From Parasponia andersonii (Eukaryota > Streptophyta > Magnoliopsida > Rosales > Cannabaceae), in assembly GCA_002914805.1 (NCBI GenBank), contig JXTB01000043.1, positions 539,842-603,841 of the forward strand: 64,000 bases of DNA, given 5' to 3'. A program made the position numbers and the translations under genes. Below the pieces are notes generated by a model. The model saw only the letters and a list, made by a program, of their open reading frames with translations, was not told where the DNA came from and did no database searches. The first letter of the stretch is position 1, and each line of letters opens with the position of its first letter. This document shows, in pieces, positions 13,207 through 25,599 of this stretch.

Positions 13207-15480
13207 AAGACAGATAGAAATTTGATGATAAAAAATAGATTGACAAAAGAGTACGAGGAAGGAGTTGAAGATTTTAGGAAGTTTTGATCCCAATATGATG
13301 CCATGTCCATGTATCAAGTGTGGTAACATGAAAAAAATTATACTTAGTGAAGTAAGAGAACATTTGTATATGTATGGGATGGATATATCCTATACAAAAT
13401 AGATATAGCACAGGAAAAAGTCACAGAGTAAATGCATTTCTCACAAAAGAGCTCGTATAGAAGATGTTTCTATAGATTTGGAAGATGATCACCTAATTGA
13501 TATGGTTAATGATGCCGAACAACGTTTTGTTGATCATCTAGAAAAATTCATAAAATTGTTAGAAAATGTCGAAAGCCCTCTTTTTCCTAACTCAAAAGTC
13601 ACAAAATTGTCATTCTTAGTTAGAATTTTCAATTTAAAAGCTAGGAACGATTGGAGTGACTCTAGTTTATCCCAGCTACTTGAATTTCTTAAAAAAATCC
13701 TTCTAGACAGTAATAACATTTCTTTCTCTACACATGATGCTAAAAAATCATCGTGTACCTTAGGCATGGAGTATGTAAAGATACATGCATATCTAAATGA
13801 TTATATCTTATACCGAAAAGAGTATGCTAAAGCTAAAGCTTATCCTAAATGCCAACATTCAAGATGGAAAAACAAAAAGAATAGTAAAGAAGAGAAGGTT
13901 GGAATACCGACTAAAGTCTTATGGTATATTCCTCCAATACTAAGATTTAAATGTTTATTCCGGAATCTTGATTATGTGAAACGATTAATATGAGATGAGG
14001 AAGGAATAATAAAATATGGCAAGCTTCAGCATCTAGCTGATTCACCATCTTGGAAGAAAGTGGATAAAATATGGTCAAAAATTAGAGAAGATCCTAGAAA
14101 CCTTCGTCTTGGTCTTTCGGCGGATAGCATTAACCCTCATAGTTTACTAAGTTCTAATTATAGTTGTTGGCTAGTCGTTCTTGCTATTTACAATCTTCCT
14201 CTTTGGTTATACATAAAAAGAAGACTTACAATATTGACGTTACTAATATCAGGAGATAAACAACCTGACAATGATATTGATGTCTATTTGGCACCCTTAG
14301 TGGATGATTTGAAAACTTTATAAAATGGAATTGAATACTATAATTCCTTTAGAAAGAAGAACTTTACATTATAAGTTGTTCTATTATAGACAATCAACAA
14401 TTTTCCTGCATATAGAAACTTATCTGAGTATTGTGTGAAAGACTATAAAGCATGTCCTATTTGTAGTGAGGATACCTGCACCATAAGATTGAGAAATGGG
14501 AGGAAAGAAGTGTATATGGATCATCGACTGTTTCTACCTTTAAGTCACTCATTTCAAAAATATACAAAGGCATTTAATAGTGAAAAAGAATTTAGTGTTG
14601 CCTCAGAACCATTGAGTGGTGAAGTGATTTGTGAGAAAATTCGTGAACTTAATATTCAGTACGGAAAGCAAAATTGCAACGAGGAACAAATAGACAAAGG
14701 GAAGAAAATAAAGGAAAAAAAAAGAGGACAAAAGAAAAAGGGTGAAAGAGAAAAAGAATATGAATGTTGGAAAAAAATCAATTTTTTTTTGAATTGGAGT
14801 ATTGGAAATTTTTGTTGTTGAGACATAATTTAGATGTGATGCACATAGAGAAAAATATTTGTGATAATAACATCCTTGGACAAAAGCAAAAGATGAGACT
14901 ACTTTTCGTTTAGATATTCAAGAAATAGGATTGAGGAAAGAATTAGCTCTGATAATAAGAGATAAAAGGGCATATCTCACTCCAACTTGCTTCAATTTGA
15001 ATAAGAAAGAAAGACGTAAAATGTGTGAGTGCTTGGCAAACGTGATGGTATAAGAAGGATATATGTCAAATATTCGTAATTTAGTGTCAATGAAGAAGTT
15101 AAGACTAATATGACTCAAGTCAAATGATTATCACGCATTGATGAAACAATTACTCCCAATTGCGATTCGTTTAATTTCACAAAAGTATGTAAGATATACT
15201 ATTACAAGATTGAGTTTCTTTTTCAGTGCAATCTATAAGAAAACATTGGATACTTCAAAGTTAGATACTTTACAAGAAGAAATTGTCATTGTCCTATGTT
15301 TGTTAGTAATACTTTCCTCCTTTCTTATTTGATATAATGATGTATTTAACAATACATTTAATAAGAGAAGTTAAATTGGATGGCCAGTTTATATGAGATG
15401 GATGTATCCTTTCGAAAGATTAATGAAAATACTGAAAGAGTATATGAGAAATCGATACTGTCAAGAAGTATGCATTGTAG
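13207..15480 (+). pseudogene. TNP2-like CACTA transposase, broken
   Basis: Segments appear in the canonical TNP2 order. The N-terminal Cys-rich block (AMPCPCIKCGN, then VREHLYMYGMDISYTK) is at about 13300-13400. Next come LNDYILYRKEYA and CPKCQHSRWK-like residues with PTKVLWYIPPILRFKCLFR (13478-13993), then PRNLRLGLSADSINPHSLLS and LTLLISGDKQPDNDIDVYL (14060-14323). After these are YKACPICSEDTCTIRLRNGRK (14435-14821) and LDVMHIEKNICDN (about 14830-14870). The last pieces are LMKQLLPIAIRLI (15138-15332) and YMRWMYPFERLMKILKEYMRNR (about 15390-15460). Stops and frameshifts separate the blocks, for instance TGA at 13286-13288 and 13991-13993. The Lys/Glu-rich run at 14690-14770 looks like a local A-rich expansion. 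The transposase would cut and paste the element; this copy cannot. Confidence 0.85.
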
Positions 15481-15484
15481 AATG

Positions 15485-15738
15485 TTAGAGAGCGACGTAG
15501 TATCCATGACAAGCAATATGGTATGTCCTAAATAATTGACAATTTGTCAGTTATTAGGGTCTACTATTTCACTTTTTATATAAGCGACGTAATAGCTTCC
15601 TATGCCACGTCGATTATAAGGTGACGTGTTATTACGAGAACCTATCATGTCATCTGTTTCCATGTCATTTATGGAGCGACGTGGTAGAGATACAACATTG
15701 TCCTATAAATGATGTGAAAAATAATTTCTGTAGTAGTG
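15485..15738 (+). repeat. CACTA subterminal repeats and 3' terminal sequence
   Basis: The word GAGCGACGT(A/G)GTA and variants occurs at about 15491, 15585 and 15674, with inverted or degenerate versions (CCACGTCG at 15604, GTGACGTG at 15622). These lie in a 250-bp window directly before the terminus at 15721-15738. Clustered short repeats next to the ends are typical of CACTA elements, where the accessory DNA-binding protein binds. The GC-rich words stand out from the AT-rich surroundings. Confidence 0.6.
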
Positions 15739-15829
15739 TGAGATCTACCAAAATATTCCTATTTTTTGTTCCTTCAAATAAGAAGACATCTTCCTTTGTG
15801 TAAATTACTTAAACGAGCGGCTAAATTGA

Positions 15830-17640
15830 GAATTTAATTTTTTTTAACGGGAAAGTTAGAAATTTTATTTAATATAGGCAAAATATAGATGAATTACATC
15901 TAAAATACAAATCGGAAAGTCATCCAACTAAAGTTGGTAATCTTTTATGGATCTAAGAAATAACTTGGCAATCGAGGAAATGAGCAGTAATATTTCCAAG
16001 CCTAAAATAGAATAACAATTTCCAAGAAGAGAAATAGGATTCTTAATGTCTAAGATGATAGACTCTTCAAAACTAGCGGCCAAATCAAATTGAATCATGT
16101 AAATGGCATTAGAAGTATCGCATTCAGCCATGCTATTATTAACAGCAAATTGGAGTCCTTCTCTAAAATCCAAAAGTTTAATAATATATGGAGTGTAGAC
16201 ATTAGTTAATTTGAGGCAGCACACTGAAGGACCTGTATTTGTTATGACGAACAGTCACTCCAGTCTTTATAACATATCAATCACCTCAAAAAGAGTAGCA
16301 TTGACTATTCAACTTTAAAAAAACCAACATCAGGAGGTTTCAACCTCAAAACCGCTTTAGGGCCATGAGTTGGAGAATGAGTTTCTTTTTTATAGCATTC
16401 CTAAAACTCCAATAAAAAACTCCCAACTTCTTCTAAGATCTCTAAAAGTATTTAATTCTATTTTTGAAAACAAACATGTTTAGCATACCAAATACCTTAC
16501 AAAAGAGAGCTAAGTCATCTCTGGGAATATGTTTACACACATAAAACAAGGAAAATCTTCAAATCTAGAGAGAACAACCCAAAAACGAGAGTTAGACCAT
16601 ACTCCAACTAGCTTGAAAAAGCATAAAAATCCTTCTTGTTTTCAACTTGACACCTAGGAGATATCAGTATGATGAAATTTCAAAGTAATCTGAGTAGGAA
16701 GAATATTAAGAAGTAATTTCCCAAAATAAAAAAAAAACACCTTAGTTGGAACTTTTTGAGGCTTCACAGACACTTCCACCAGAACCTATAAGCTAACTAA
16801 GAGGAAGAGCTTGTATCCACATCTGAGTCCATAGCTAAAGCTTTGTACTCATGTCTAATAGAGTAAAGACCATTAGGATTATAATGCTAACTTATTTTCA
16901 CTCAGATACTCACTTAAAGAAATACACTCAATGCACTATTATCAATGGGAAAGAAAATCCTATCTATAAAGTTGGTATTCCATTTTTTCTTCAGAATTAA
17001 TTAGCCACAACACAACCATCAGAGCCACCATTCAAAAGCATAATAGGTTTAAAGTGCAGGGTGTAGGAGCCAATGACTATTGAACAACATAATTTTAGTC
17101 TCATTCCTAACTCATCAATGAACACTTTTCTTAAGGAGACTAGCACCCCAAACAACATTCTACTAAGCATAAGAAGAAACCAATCCCACATCTGCTGAAA
17201 AAAAAAAAAAAATTAGAACTAGGAATATTTCCCTCTTAAAACCGAAGCCATCAAGAGGAGGGATAATGCTCTCCATCCTTGTTTCACAACTAGTTGAAAA
17301 TCGTAAAGTCCTAACCCACCACCTGAACAAAATTTTGTAATGAGAGATTTTAGCTTTTTTCATAAGGCACCAACAGAAAAAATCGTGCCTCTTATTTTAC
17401 TCTACAAATAGTCCTTCATTGAATCAAAAGTTGACCAGACCATTTATTACAACCCACAAGAGTCAGCAACCTTAAATATTTACCACGAGAAATGCTCCTT
17501 CAAAAACTTAACACAATCTAATTACTTCTTTCAAAACAGCCTCAACAGTTGGACCTAGCAAAATTAATTATTTGGCTAGAAGCTCGTTAAAGTCCTTCGG
17601 GATAGTCTTACCAATCACTTTTAGCTTCACCAAAAAAAAA
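15830..17640 (-). pseudogene. Non-LTR retrotransposon (LINE) remnant A: RT tail, zinc-binding region and RNase H
   Basis: Read on the minus strand, 17640-17200 gives broken pieces of the reverse-transcriptase tail, and about 17190-16990 the start of the zf-RVT region (VGLVSSYA, then NSHWLLHPAL in another frame). 16224-15928 encodes a plant LINE-type RNase H domain: LLDFREGLQFAVNNSMAECDTSNAIYMIQ, then SIILDIKNPISLLGNC. The Glu after Arg in FREGLQ and the Asp in ECDTSN fit the RNase H acidic positions. The end near 15840 has a run of T on the plus strand, which fits a 3' poly-A tail of a minus-strand LINE. Stops and shifts are frequent. The 5' part (endonuclease and most of RT) is absent, typical of 5'-truncated LINE copies. 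Confidence 0.65.
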
Positions 17641-20600
17641 AAAAAAAAAAAAAAACTATCATAAGTAACCAAACATCAACCGAAAGAAAACGAGGATGAA
17701 GAAGACTGCTAATATTTTTTTTTTCACATCTGCTTCTTATTTACAACATAGCATAATAATACCAAACTAATCATTTTAAAAATGAATAATATTAAGCATC
17801 TCACTTTATATCCTACAATCCTCACCTTTTTAATACAACACCGTATAACATATCATTTGTTACTATACATGTGGTAAATAACCTTCAATATATTTGTGAT
17901 AAATTTCAATTTAACAGTTAAATTATGACAACTTATTTATCATATTAGGTGATAATAAAAAAAGTGGTAAATTAGGTGGAATTCCTAGCACTATCTTTTA
18001 AAGATTAAGCTACTTTTTCCATATTATAGTTAATTAATTACATAAATAGTCTATAAATTATACTTGTCGTACCACATTAACCTCCCAAATTTTCGACATA
18101 CATAGTATAATATGCCATGAATTATATAATTATTGTAAGAATGACTTTTTTTTACCAACTGTTAGATTTTTAACAAAACTATGAGTTTTTACAAAGCACA
18201 CAATGCGTTATCTTTGGCCTAGGCTAGACTCTAAATTTAAATGACACAATGGACTACTAAAAATTATAAAACTATTGCAACCATGAAATTATGCAACTGT
18301 TGTAGCCATGATTTATATTTGTACAAACTATTAGATTTTTAACAAAAAGTAGTCATGTATAAAACATATGATTAATTGGTTATTATTGAATTTGAAGAGT
18401 TAAAGTCTCATTCTCGATTATAATTATTAAACTATATAGTTTGCACATGATTAATTCCAGTTAAAACTTTAACAACTCATAATAAATTAAAAAGATTATT
18501 ATTGTAATAATTTTATAATCTAGGTAATCCACTATATAAATTAAAAATTCAAGAACAAAATAAAACAATAGGTATAATTCGAGTGTAATATTATAATCAA
18601 GCCTTCATATTATTAGTTGATTATTTTCCTTAAAAATGAATTAATGTTTATTTTATAGTAGGGTATAATTGGTATATGCATGTATGGTACTGCTTCTTAC
18701 TTTTAAAGCCAGCCTTTAATGCGGTGAAGTATATACATTTCTATTTATTTTTTTTTAATGTTTTTCGGCTAGAAATTTGTTTTTCTTAGATCTCAAGTCT
18801 CTAATCAAAATCATAAAGCCGTTAAAGTTTGATACCGATATAGTCAATTATGGCAAACGAAAAATTCTGAACGGAAACCTTACTGCTAAGCACCTTCTCA
18901 TATAATTATACAATTACGATGCATAATATGTAGGCTTACAATATGATAATACGTAGGCTTCACTTGTCCCTTAAGTATATCAAAACATTACCGGATTGAA
19001 AAGTCAATGTGAGTTGCAATTAGAAAATTCGTATTTAGTTTTTCCAATTCTTGTTTCCTCTTTTTTGTTTTGTTTTTTCGTTTTTTCGAGCACAACACCA
19101 CAAATCCAAATATAATATTAGCGTAATTGTAAAACTTTGTACTAATTATAAGTTGTGCCAAAGTAACTAGATTTTCATTTTATCACGCTAGTGCTTGCGA
19201 GCAGGTCACCAACCCCTCTAGTAAGAACCAATCATTAAATTAAGACTCTCCTCCTTCCCCGCTATCCTTTCTGATCTTTATAATAGATAAAAAGCTTTTC
19301 TATTTTTTTTTAATAAGTTTATATTTAGATTTAATTATAATATCACGTTAGAGCGGATTTTGTATATGCGATTTTTAATTTATGTGAGTTTTAAATTTCA
19401 TTTATTAGATCTTAAATAAGAGAATTTTTTCTTTGATATAGATCTATAATAAGGATAAATTATTTTTTTTTTCAACGAGCGTAAATTTTATTTGGTGTTG
19501 GAACCATAGTATATATACTAAGAACACAGTTTAGTAGTAGGTGAAAATAATTATTTATTAGTAGTCTTTGTTTTCTTTTTCTTTTGGAAAATTATTGTAG
19601 CTCATAATTCTTGTTATTATTGTTGTATTTGTGATCTAGTTTTTATTTCATTTTTTGAAGAATTTGAAATTATAGTATTATAATTGAAGCTTTTTAACTT
19701 TTATTAATATTATTTTATTGATGAATCTATTTTTATCCAAAAAAATAATATCATAATTTGTATGTTCATCCCATATTTCTATAAAGAAGTACCAAAACAT
19801 TCTTTCTTCGGCCTTTTGTGAGAGCAATAACATAATTTTTCAAGAGAGAGATAATGGAGACTAGGCTTTTAAAGAGAAAGAGAATTTTGTTTTAACTAAT
19901 TAATTCTAACTTTAAAGGCTTCGAAAAAGTTATTATATATAGCTTTTGAAATTGCTAACTTAAACTTTCTAAGCTTTTGCAGTGTGATTATTGGCATAGC
20001 ATGTATATTAAAGACCCGTAGCGTTCTAAATTCAAATTCCCACATTTGAGTTTTCTTTTTAAAAAAATAAATCATTTATGTAGTCCAAAGATATATGAAA
20101 TTAATAAAAAGTTCTTCGAAATATGAAGAACTTAGAAACAAAGAGTAAAAAGGACAATAGAAGAGAACTAGTTTGCGTTTGAGACTGTCACTTGTCATCA
20201 ATTTAAAATCAAAATAGTAACTGCATTTTGCTGGAAAATTTTTGAGAAATTTGGCTCTTTTTTTTAGCTTGAACCAACGGTTAATTCTCCCGGAAAGACA
20301 CTAGATCAAGTGGGGCCACCACAAACACCTTGAATATTAAAATCTTATAAATAAAGCTCTCAACTTCATTTAAAGATAATCATGCAAAAGAAAAACTTCA
20401 TTTATAGATAAAGAACAACCATTTAGAGTAATAAAGTTAGAACCCCTAACCAATGCAAAAACAGAAACGATATATATGAAAAAAAAAAAAAGAAAAAAAA
20501 AGGGAGAACAGATTTAGAATAAAACAAACACTTCCATAAATGGAAAACAAGTTAATATATTCATACAAACGTCTACGTACTTAAGAAAATGCTTATTTAA

Positions 20601-23165
20601 TTATATAAGGGCACCTCTATACTAATTGAAGAGTTGGACATTATTTATAGCAAATTAACTAGTGCAATGGGTCTCAGGACTGGGGTGAAATCTCGGGGGA
20701 AGTTGTGGAAAAAGAAGAAAATAAAATAAAAAGAGGAGCGAGTATGGCAGTAGAAAAGGAGAGAGGTAAAGGGTTATAATAAGGTGTAATTAATTTTAAA
20801 TTGAAATTTAGACAGTGATTTTAAAAAGAAGGTAGGAAAAGCAGACGAATGTGGCAACATGATAGTGATACACTTGAGATATTGGTGACGTTTTTTTATT
20901 ATTTTTTTCTTTGCTTTTGCTTTTGCTTGATTTCATTATTTGTTATCTTGACTACAAACTGATCGCAAATGCTGACATATTAATGATAGAACAGTTGGGG
21001 GATAAGACATTTACCGAGCTGACAATACGTAAGTTACAATTAATCTTGTGGCTTGGAATTGTTTGGAGGCACTGATAATGTTTCTTAATATCAAATTTTG
21101 AAATAACTTTGTGGTGGCGATGTAACATTAACACGGCAGTGAATTAAAGGAACAAGAATTTACATTCTTCTTCTAATTTAGATTTAATTTTTAGAAAAAA
21201 AAAATAGGATGGCAAATATTTTTCGAATTATACGACGATAAAATAGATAAATTATAAATCATTTACAAAATTAAAAATTAAAACTTTTGTCTCGTAAAAA
21301 ATTTAAAAATTCTAAACATACCCCGAATTTGGCTATGTCAAGAAAAATAAATTGAAAAATATGTGGCCATCGAAAGTGATTGATCATGCTTGACTGCAGT
21401 TGAGATTTTTTTATTAAGTTCAAAATTTTTACACTGCCAATCTAAAGATAGTAAAATATTTTCGATACCAATCGAATGGGAGCATGACTTGGATTAAAAT
21501 TGGCGATGGTGGTAAGTGCTATAGGTTGCATGACTTGGATTAAAATTGGCGATGGTGGTAAGTGCTATAGGTACAGTAGTGGCAGAAAATATTTAGAGTT
21601 TGTAGGAGAAGAAATATATTTTTAGAAATAAAATATTTAAATAATTTTAAATATATGACGTAATTATAAGAATTAATTTTGATAACATTTTTATGAATGA
21701 ATATATTTTTTAGTCACGAGGGTCTTAATAGAATCTCTAAGCATAAGTACTTCAAAAAGGTATTATCACTCCTTACTTGATATGAATATTACAATTGTTT
21801 ACTAATATTATTTTGATATCAATTGCAATATTACAAAAGTGATTCTATTGTCACTTTTTTTATTTTTTTTAATTATTAATTAATAATAAATTTACCTCTA
21901 TACGAATGATGTGAATATACACATCATTAAATATATATTTTGTTCGTTCGCACACCCCTTCAAAAAAATCAATTAAATACTCATCATTCAGGTCAACCTT
22001 ACCAGATGTATAAGTTTAAGAGATCAAAATAATTTGACTTTTGTGTCTGAGAAATGGTTTGACTAACTCTTATTATTATAGATTAATAATGAGATAAGTT
22101 ATATATTCTATACTCTTTTTTAGTTTCAATCTACGGTTTATAAACAACAATTTGAGAACCTTAATTGTTAAACCTAAGAAAATAACTTAAGAATTCAAAC
22201 TTATTCCTAATAAAAATAATTTTTTAAAAGAAAAAGAAAAACGAAAACAGTTATTGATAATTGCTTAATAATTGAAGTTTACAGAAATGAGTTCATATGT
22301 CCTTTTAAAACTTTATTTTTTTAAAAAATAAAGGATGATCTTTATTATGAAGTGATTTTTTTTTAAAGAATTTGATTAAAATTGAAGAAGAGGGAGAATA
22401 AAATAAGAGTTGATCAAAAGAGTAAATGTGCAGCGAATTTACAAAAATACGGTTTTCTTTAATACAAAAATTTAGAAATTACGACCAACGGAGAAAAAAC
22501 AAGATAATGTCCACTTAAGTCATTTTATGAGATAATGGGGGCGTTTTTCTATTAGTTGAGGGTGTCAATAAAATAGCTTATAAGAAAAGAGCACACGAAT
22601 ATGTGGCAATAAATAAAAAAGCCGTCTCATTTTTTATTGATGAGGAGTGCTGGCAACAACTTTTTTCTATTCTCCTTTCATCTTGACATATGAACTCTCA
22701 AAATGACTTACTAATACTACATTATAAGAAATTAAGATACTTGAATCTATACATCAAATAGTAGATAGTGAAGAGCAGCACTCCTCTTTTAATCATAGAG
22801 AACAGCCCTTACTATAAACATTATTAGTAAAAACTTTGGTTCAAATTACTATGTCGTCCACTATCATTCCAGATAATGGGTTAGCCTTGTCAGCCACGTT
22901 AAGGTAGTGATCCATACTATATCATACGTCGACGTAGAAGGACTATATATATATATATATGTATATATCTGCGTAGACTTTTTTTTTTTTTTTTTGGGTT
23001 TTTTCTGAAATAACATTATCAGTAATATTGGAGTTGACATAACTTAATAGATCTTTTTTGAAGGATACTTGATAGATTTTGAATGAATTGGAAAGAAGAC
23101 TTAAATGGAGGCTTTTGTTGAGAAGAGACTCCCACCCTTAAATTTTTTAGTTGTTTTTACAACAC
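17641..23165. other. AT-rich intergenic region, no gene seen
   Basis: No open frame above 60 codons looks like a protein. The region holds long A/T runs, a 46-bp tandem duplication at 21482-21573, a short (TA)n tract near 22945-22970 and a T run at 22979-22995. A pair of similar words (CTGTTAGATTTTTAACAAAA near 18160 and CTATTAGATTTTTAACAAAA near 18328) hints at an old unclassified repeat, but no borders could be set. Confidence 0.5.
21482..21573. repeat. 46-bp perfect tandem duplication
   Basis: The unit beginning GCATGACTTGGATTAAAATT occurs at 21482-21527 and again at 21528-21573; the copies differ only at the final base. Near-identity in an otherwise ordinary AT-rich region suggests a recent duplication or an assembly artefact. 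Confidence 0.9.
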
Positions 23166-23217
23166 TTAGGCTATGTTTGATAGAAGAGAGAAAAAGTAGA
23201 ACAGATAGGGAGATTAG

Positions 23218-23874
23218 TGTTATACTCTGCTCATTTAGCTCCCCAAAATCCAAATGTTGCTGCTCATGACTCTGAGATCCTCTATATATATACTGCTCAC
23301 CCAAAAAAATTGAGGAAGATCCTAGAACGTGGTGGACACTTCTAGAATGATCAAGAGAGGTCTTGGCTATGCTAAAAGACTCTAGTTAGCGCTACTAAGT
23401 CCTAGAAGATTCTAGACAAAGCCGGATGGTGCTAGATGGGTTGGACGGTCCTAGAAGCTCCTAGAATGACTTGGAAGAACCAAGATGGTAAGTGAACTTC
23501 TTAGAAGGATATAGACCATGTTTGTTTTAGAATTCTCTATGTAAATATCTTTGTAGATATTGCAACTTTATTTAAGAATATTCTAGACCTTTTGTAAGAT
23601 CATGCCACTTGGCACAATCATAGCCGTTGGTTGGTTTAGGCTTTGCCTATATAAAGGACCCATTGGATTCATTTGTATACAAGTCCCATTTGTGAGAGTT
23701 ATAAGTATTCTAAGAGTAATACAAAACTTTTATTCATCTAAACTCTCTCATTCTTACCACTTTGTCTCAAAAACTTACTCTAAGTCCCTTTCTTGAGTGT
23801 TGGTAGGCTGACTTAGTACGACAGACTATACTAAGTACCACATGATTGTCTAGTTTAAGGCTAGGGTCGTGACA
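23218..23874 (+). repeat. 5' LTR of chromovirus 1
   Basis: It starts TGTTATACTC and ends GTGACA. It carries a TATA box (TATATAAA at 23648-23655) in a promoter-like setting. The paired 3' LTR has exactly the same length. Confidence 0.92.
23648..23655 (+). promoter_or_regulatory. LTR TATA box
   Basis: TATATAAA followed by GGACCC. The same box is preserved in the 3' LTR (28986-28993) and in inverted form in chromovirus 2 (54971-54978), so it is probably the family's core promoter. Confidence 0.6.
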
Positions 23875-23877
23875 GCG

Positions 23878-23890
23878 TGGTATTAGAGCT
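23878..23890 (+). other. Primer binding site (initiator tRNA-Met type)
   Basis: TGGTATTAGAGCT lies three bases after the LTR. It differs from the usual TGGTATCAGAGC by one transition. The related element 2 retains the exact form, so the change is a later mutation. Confidence 0.75.
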
Positions 23891-23928
23891 TTGGTTGCTT
23901 GTTAAATCTTTGTAGTTCCATTGTCTAA

Positions 23929-25140
23929 ATGAAGACCATGGCTATAACTCTTGACCCCGTCGAAGTTGGTGCTTCTGAACATGGGCATGATGAAGGGAAG
24001 AAGGGTTCTATCCACGGCAAGTCAAGGGACATGGTGACTAGCTTGGAGAATAAAGTGTCCTGACTAGAGTCCAACTTGGGTACATTGGACGAGCTTGTAG
24101 ACGAATTAGATAGCTGTTGTGATGGTTTGGAGACCGAGGATGCAGAGAACCATAACAGCATCAAAGATGCGATTAGTGGGCTAGAGGCCGACTTAAGGTG
24201 CGAGATCGAGTCCCTTCATTCGGAGATTACCAAGGTACGAGATCTCTTCCAAAGAGAACTCAGTAATGTTTTACTTAGAGTAGATGAGATACGTGATGAT
24301 CTTGCTTTGTGCAAGCGAGCGGTGGCCACATAGGTGACCACCATAACAACCATTGAGGCAAGGAAGGTTGAGGTACCTAAACCAAAGACCTTCAATGGTA
24401 CTCGTAATGCTAGAGAAGTTGAGAACTTCCTATAGGGACTCGAACAATACTTTGAGGCCGTCAGTATAACGGATGATGTTGGTAAAATTCGTAATGTTGC
24501 ATTATATCTAACCGATACCACCATGCTATGGTAGAAGCGGAGACATAGGGAGATGCAACGAGAGGTGTGCACTATAGCCACCTTTGATGACTTCAAAAGA
24601 GAGCTAAAAAGACAATTCTTCCCTCATAATGCGGAAGAGGAGGCGAGAGGCCGTCTTCGCCACCTCAAACAATCTGGTAGTATTAGAGACTATGTGAAAG
24701 AGTTTACCATACTTTTGCTCGAAGTCCTTGACACTTCAGATAAAGATGCCATGTCCTTGTTCATGGATGGTCTTCAGAACTGGGCCAAGTTAGAGCTCAA
24801 GCGCCATGGCGTCCAGGACTTGGCCGATGCTATTATGGTAGCCGAGAGCCTTATTGATTACTCTACTAACAAGGACCCTTCTAAGACCAAAGACAAGAAG
24901 GGTGGTAGAGTAAAGAGTGGGGGAGAGCAAATAAAGAGAGAAAAATAGAACAAAGATAGTTCCTCATATAGGCACAAAGACAAGGGCAAAGAGAAGGAAG
25001 ACCGTGACTTCTCCAAGCAAAGAGTCAAGTGCTTTCTTTGTTATAGGCTACATTAGGCACGCGAGTGTCCCAAGAAGAAAGCTCTCAATGCCTTAATTGC
25101 CTCCGAGCCAATCCAAGAAGGAGGTGATAGAAAAGATAGT
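23929..25140 (+). pseudogene. gag of chromovirus 1
   Basis: The ATG at 23929 opens a frame that runs in register through stops at 24061 (TGA), 24331, 24433 and 24946. The product has an N-terminal coiled-coil region (LESNLGTLDELVDELDS and later EIESLHSEITKV), then the capsid-like retrotransposon gag core (FKRELKRQFFPHNAEEEARG, GSIRDYVKEFT, MDGLQNWAKLEL). It ends in a Lys-rich linker and a CCHC-type knuckle near 25030-25071 (CFLC, His, ECPKKK). Inside the knuckle a Trp-position codon is TAG. Gag would form the particle and bind element RNA. The frame is shared with protease, which suggests one continuous gag-pol in the intact ancestor. Confidence 0.85.
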
Positions 25141-25158
25141 GGTGCACGTGTTGGTTCC

Positions 25159-25581
25159 TTGCAACTCTTTAATGCCTTGCGATCAGCCCCTAAGTCACAA
25201 GTTAAGGGCCTACTTTTTATGGATGCAATAATCAGTGGCTTCAATGGCAAAGCCACTAAAGTCTTGGTTAACACGGGTGCATCCCACAACTTCGTCTTTG
25301 TTGAGGAAGCTAGGCGGTTGGGCTTGACGGTGTCCAACGGAGGAGGCTCCCTCATGGCAGTGAACTCAGCAGCACGCCCTATCCATGGGGTTGCTCATGA
25401 TGTTAAGGCTAGCCTAGGTTTATGGGCTGGCCAAGTCGACTTATCAGTGGTGCCAATAGATGATTTTGCAGTTGTGCTTGGTTTGGAATTCCTTGATGCA
25501 GTGCGGGAATTCTCTGTTCTTTTTGCCAACTCTATGTGCATCATGGATGGTGAAAAGGCTTGTGTGGTACCAACGGAGTAG
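25159..25581 (+). pseudogene. Aspartic protease of chromovirus 1
   Basis: The retropepsin active-site motif reads VLVNTGASHNF where the family has DTG: the catalytic Asp is replaced by Asn (GAC to AAC, a transition). Downstream, the flap-like LSVVPIDDF and VVLGLEFLDAV blocks are intact. The frame ends at a TAG in a Trp position (25579-25581). Chromovirus 2 retains the Asp (LVDTGVSYNF), supporting secondary loss here. Confidence 0.82.
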
Positions 25582-25599
25582 TCTACAAAAGTGGGAAAT

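Larger units (their letters stand above)
13207..15738 (+). mobile_element. CACTA (En/Spm) transposon remnant with 3' terminus
   Basis: A TNP2-like transposase pseudogene (about 13207-15480) is followed by a subterminal repeat region and a terminus reading TTTCTGTAGTAGTG, ending at 15738. This resembles the 3' inverted terminus of CACTA elements (complement begins CACTACTACAGAAA). The motif GCGACGT or its complement recurs upstream (near 15494, 15587, 15606, 15624 and 15677), as expected for TNPA-type binding repeats. I could not find a matching 5' terminus, so the left end is probably deleted and the start given is only where coding similarity begins. The three bases after 15738 (TGA) would be the target duplication. 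All coding frames are broken, so the copy is not autonomous. Confidence 0.75.
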
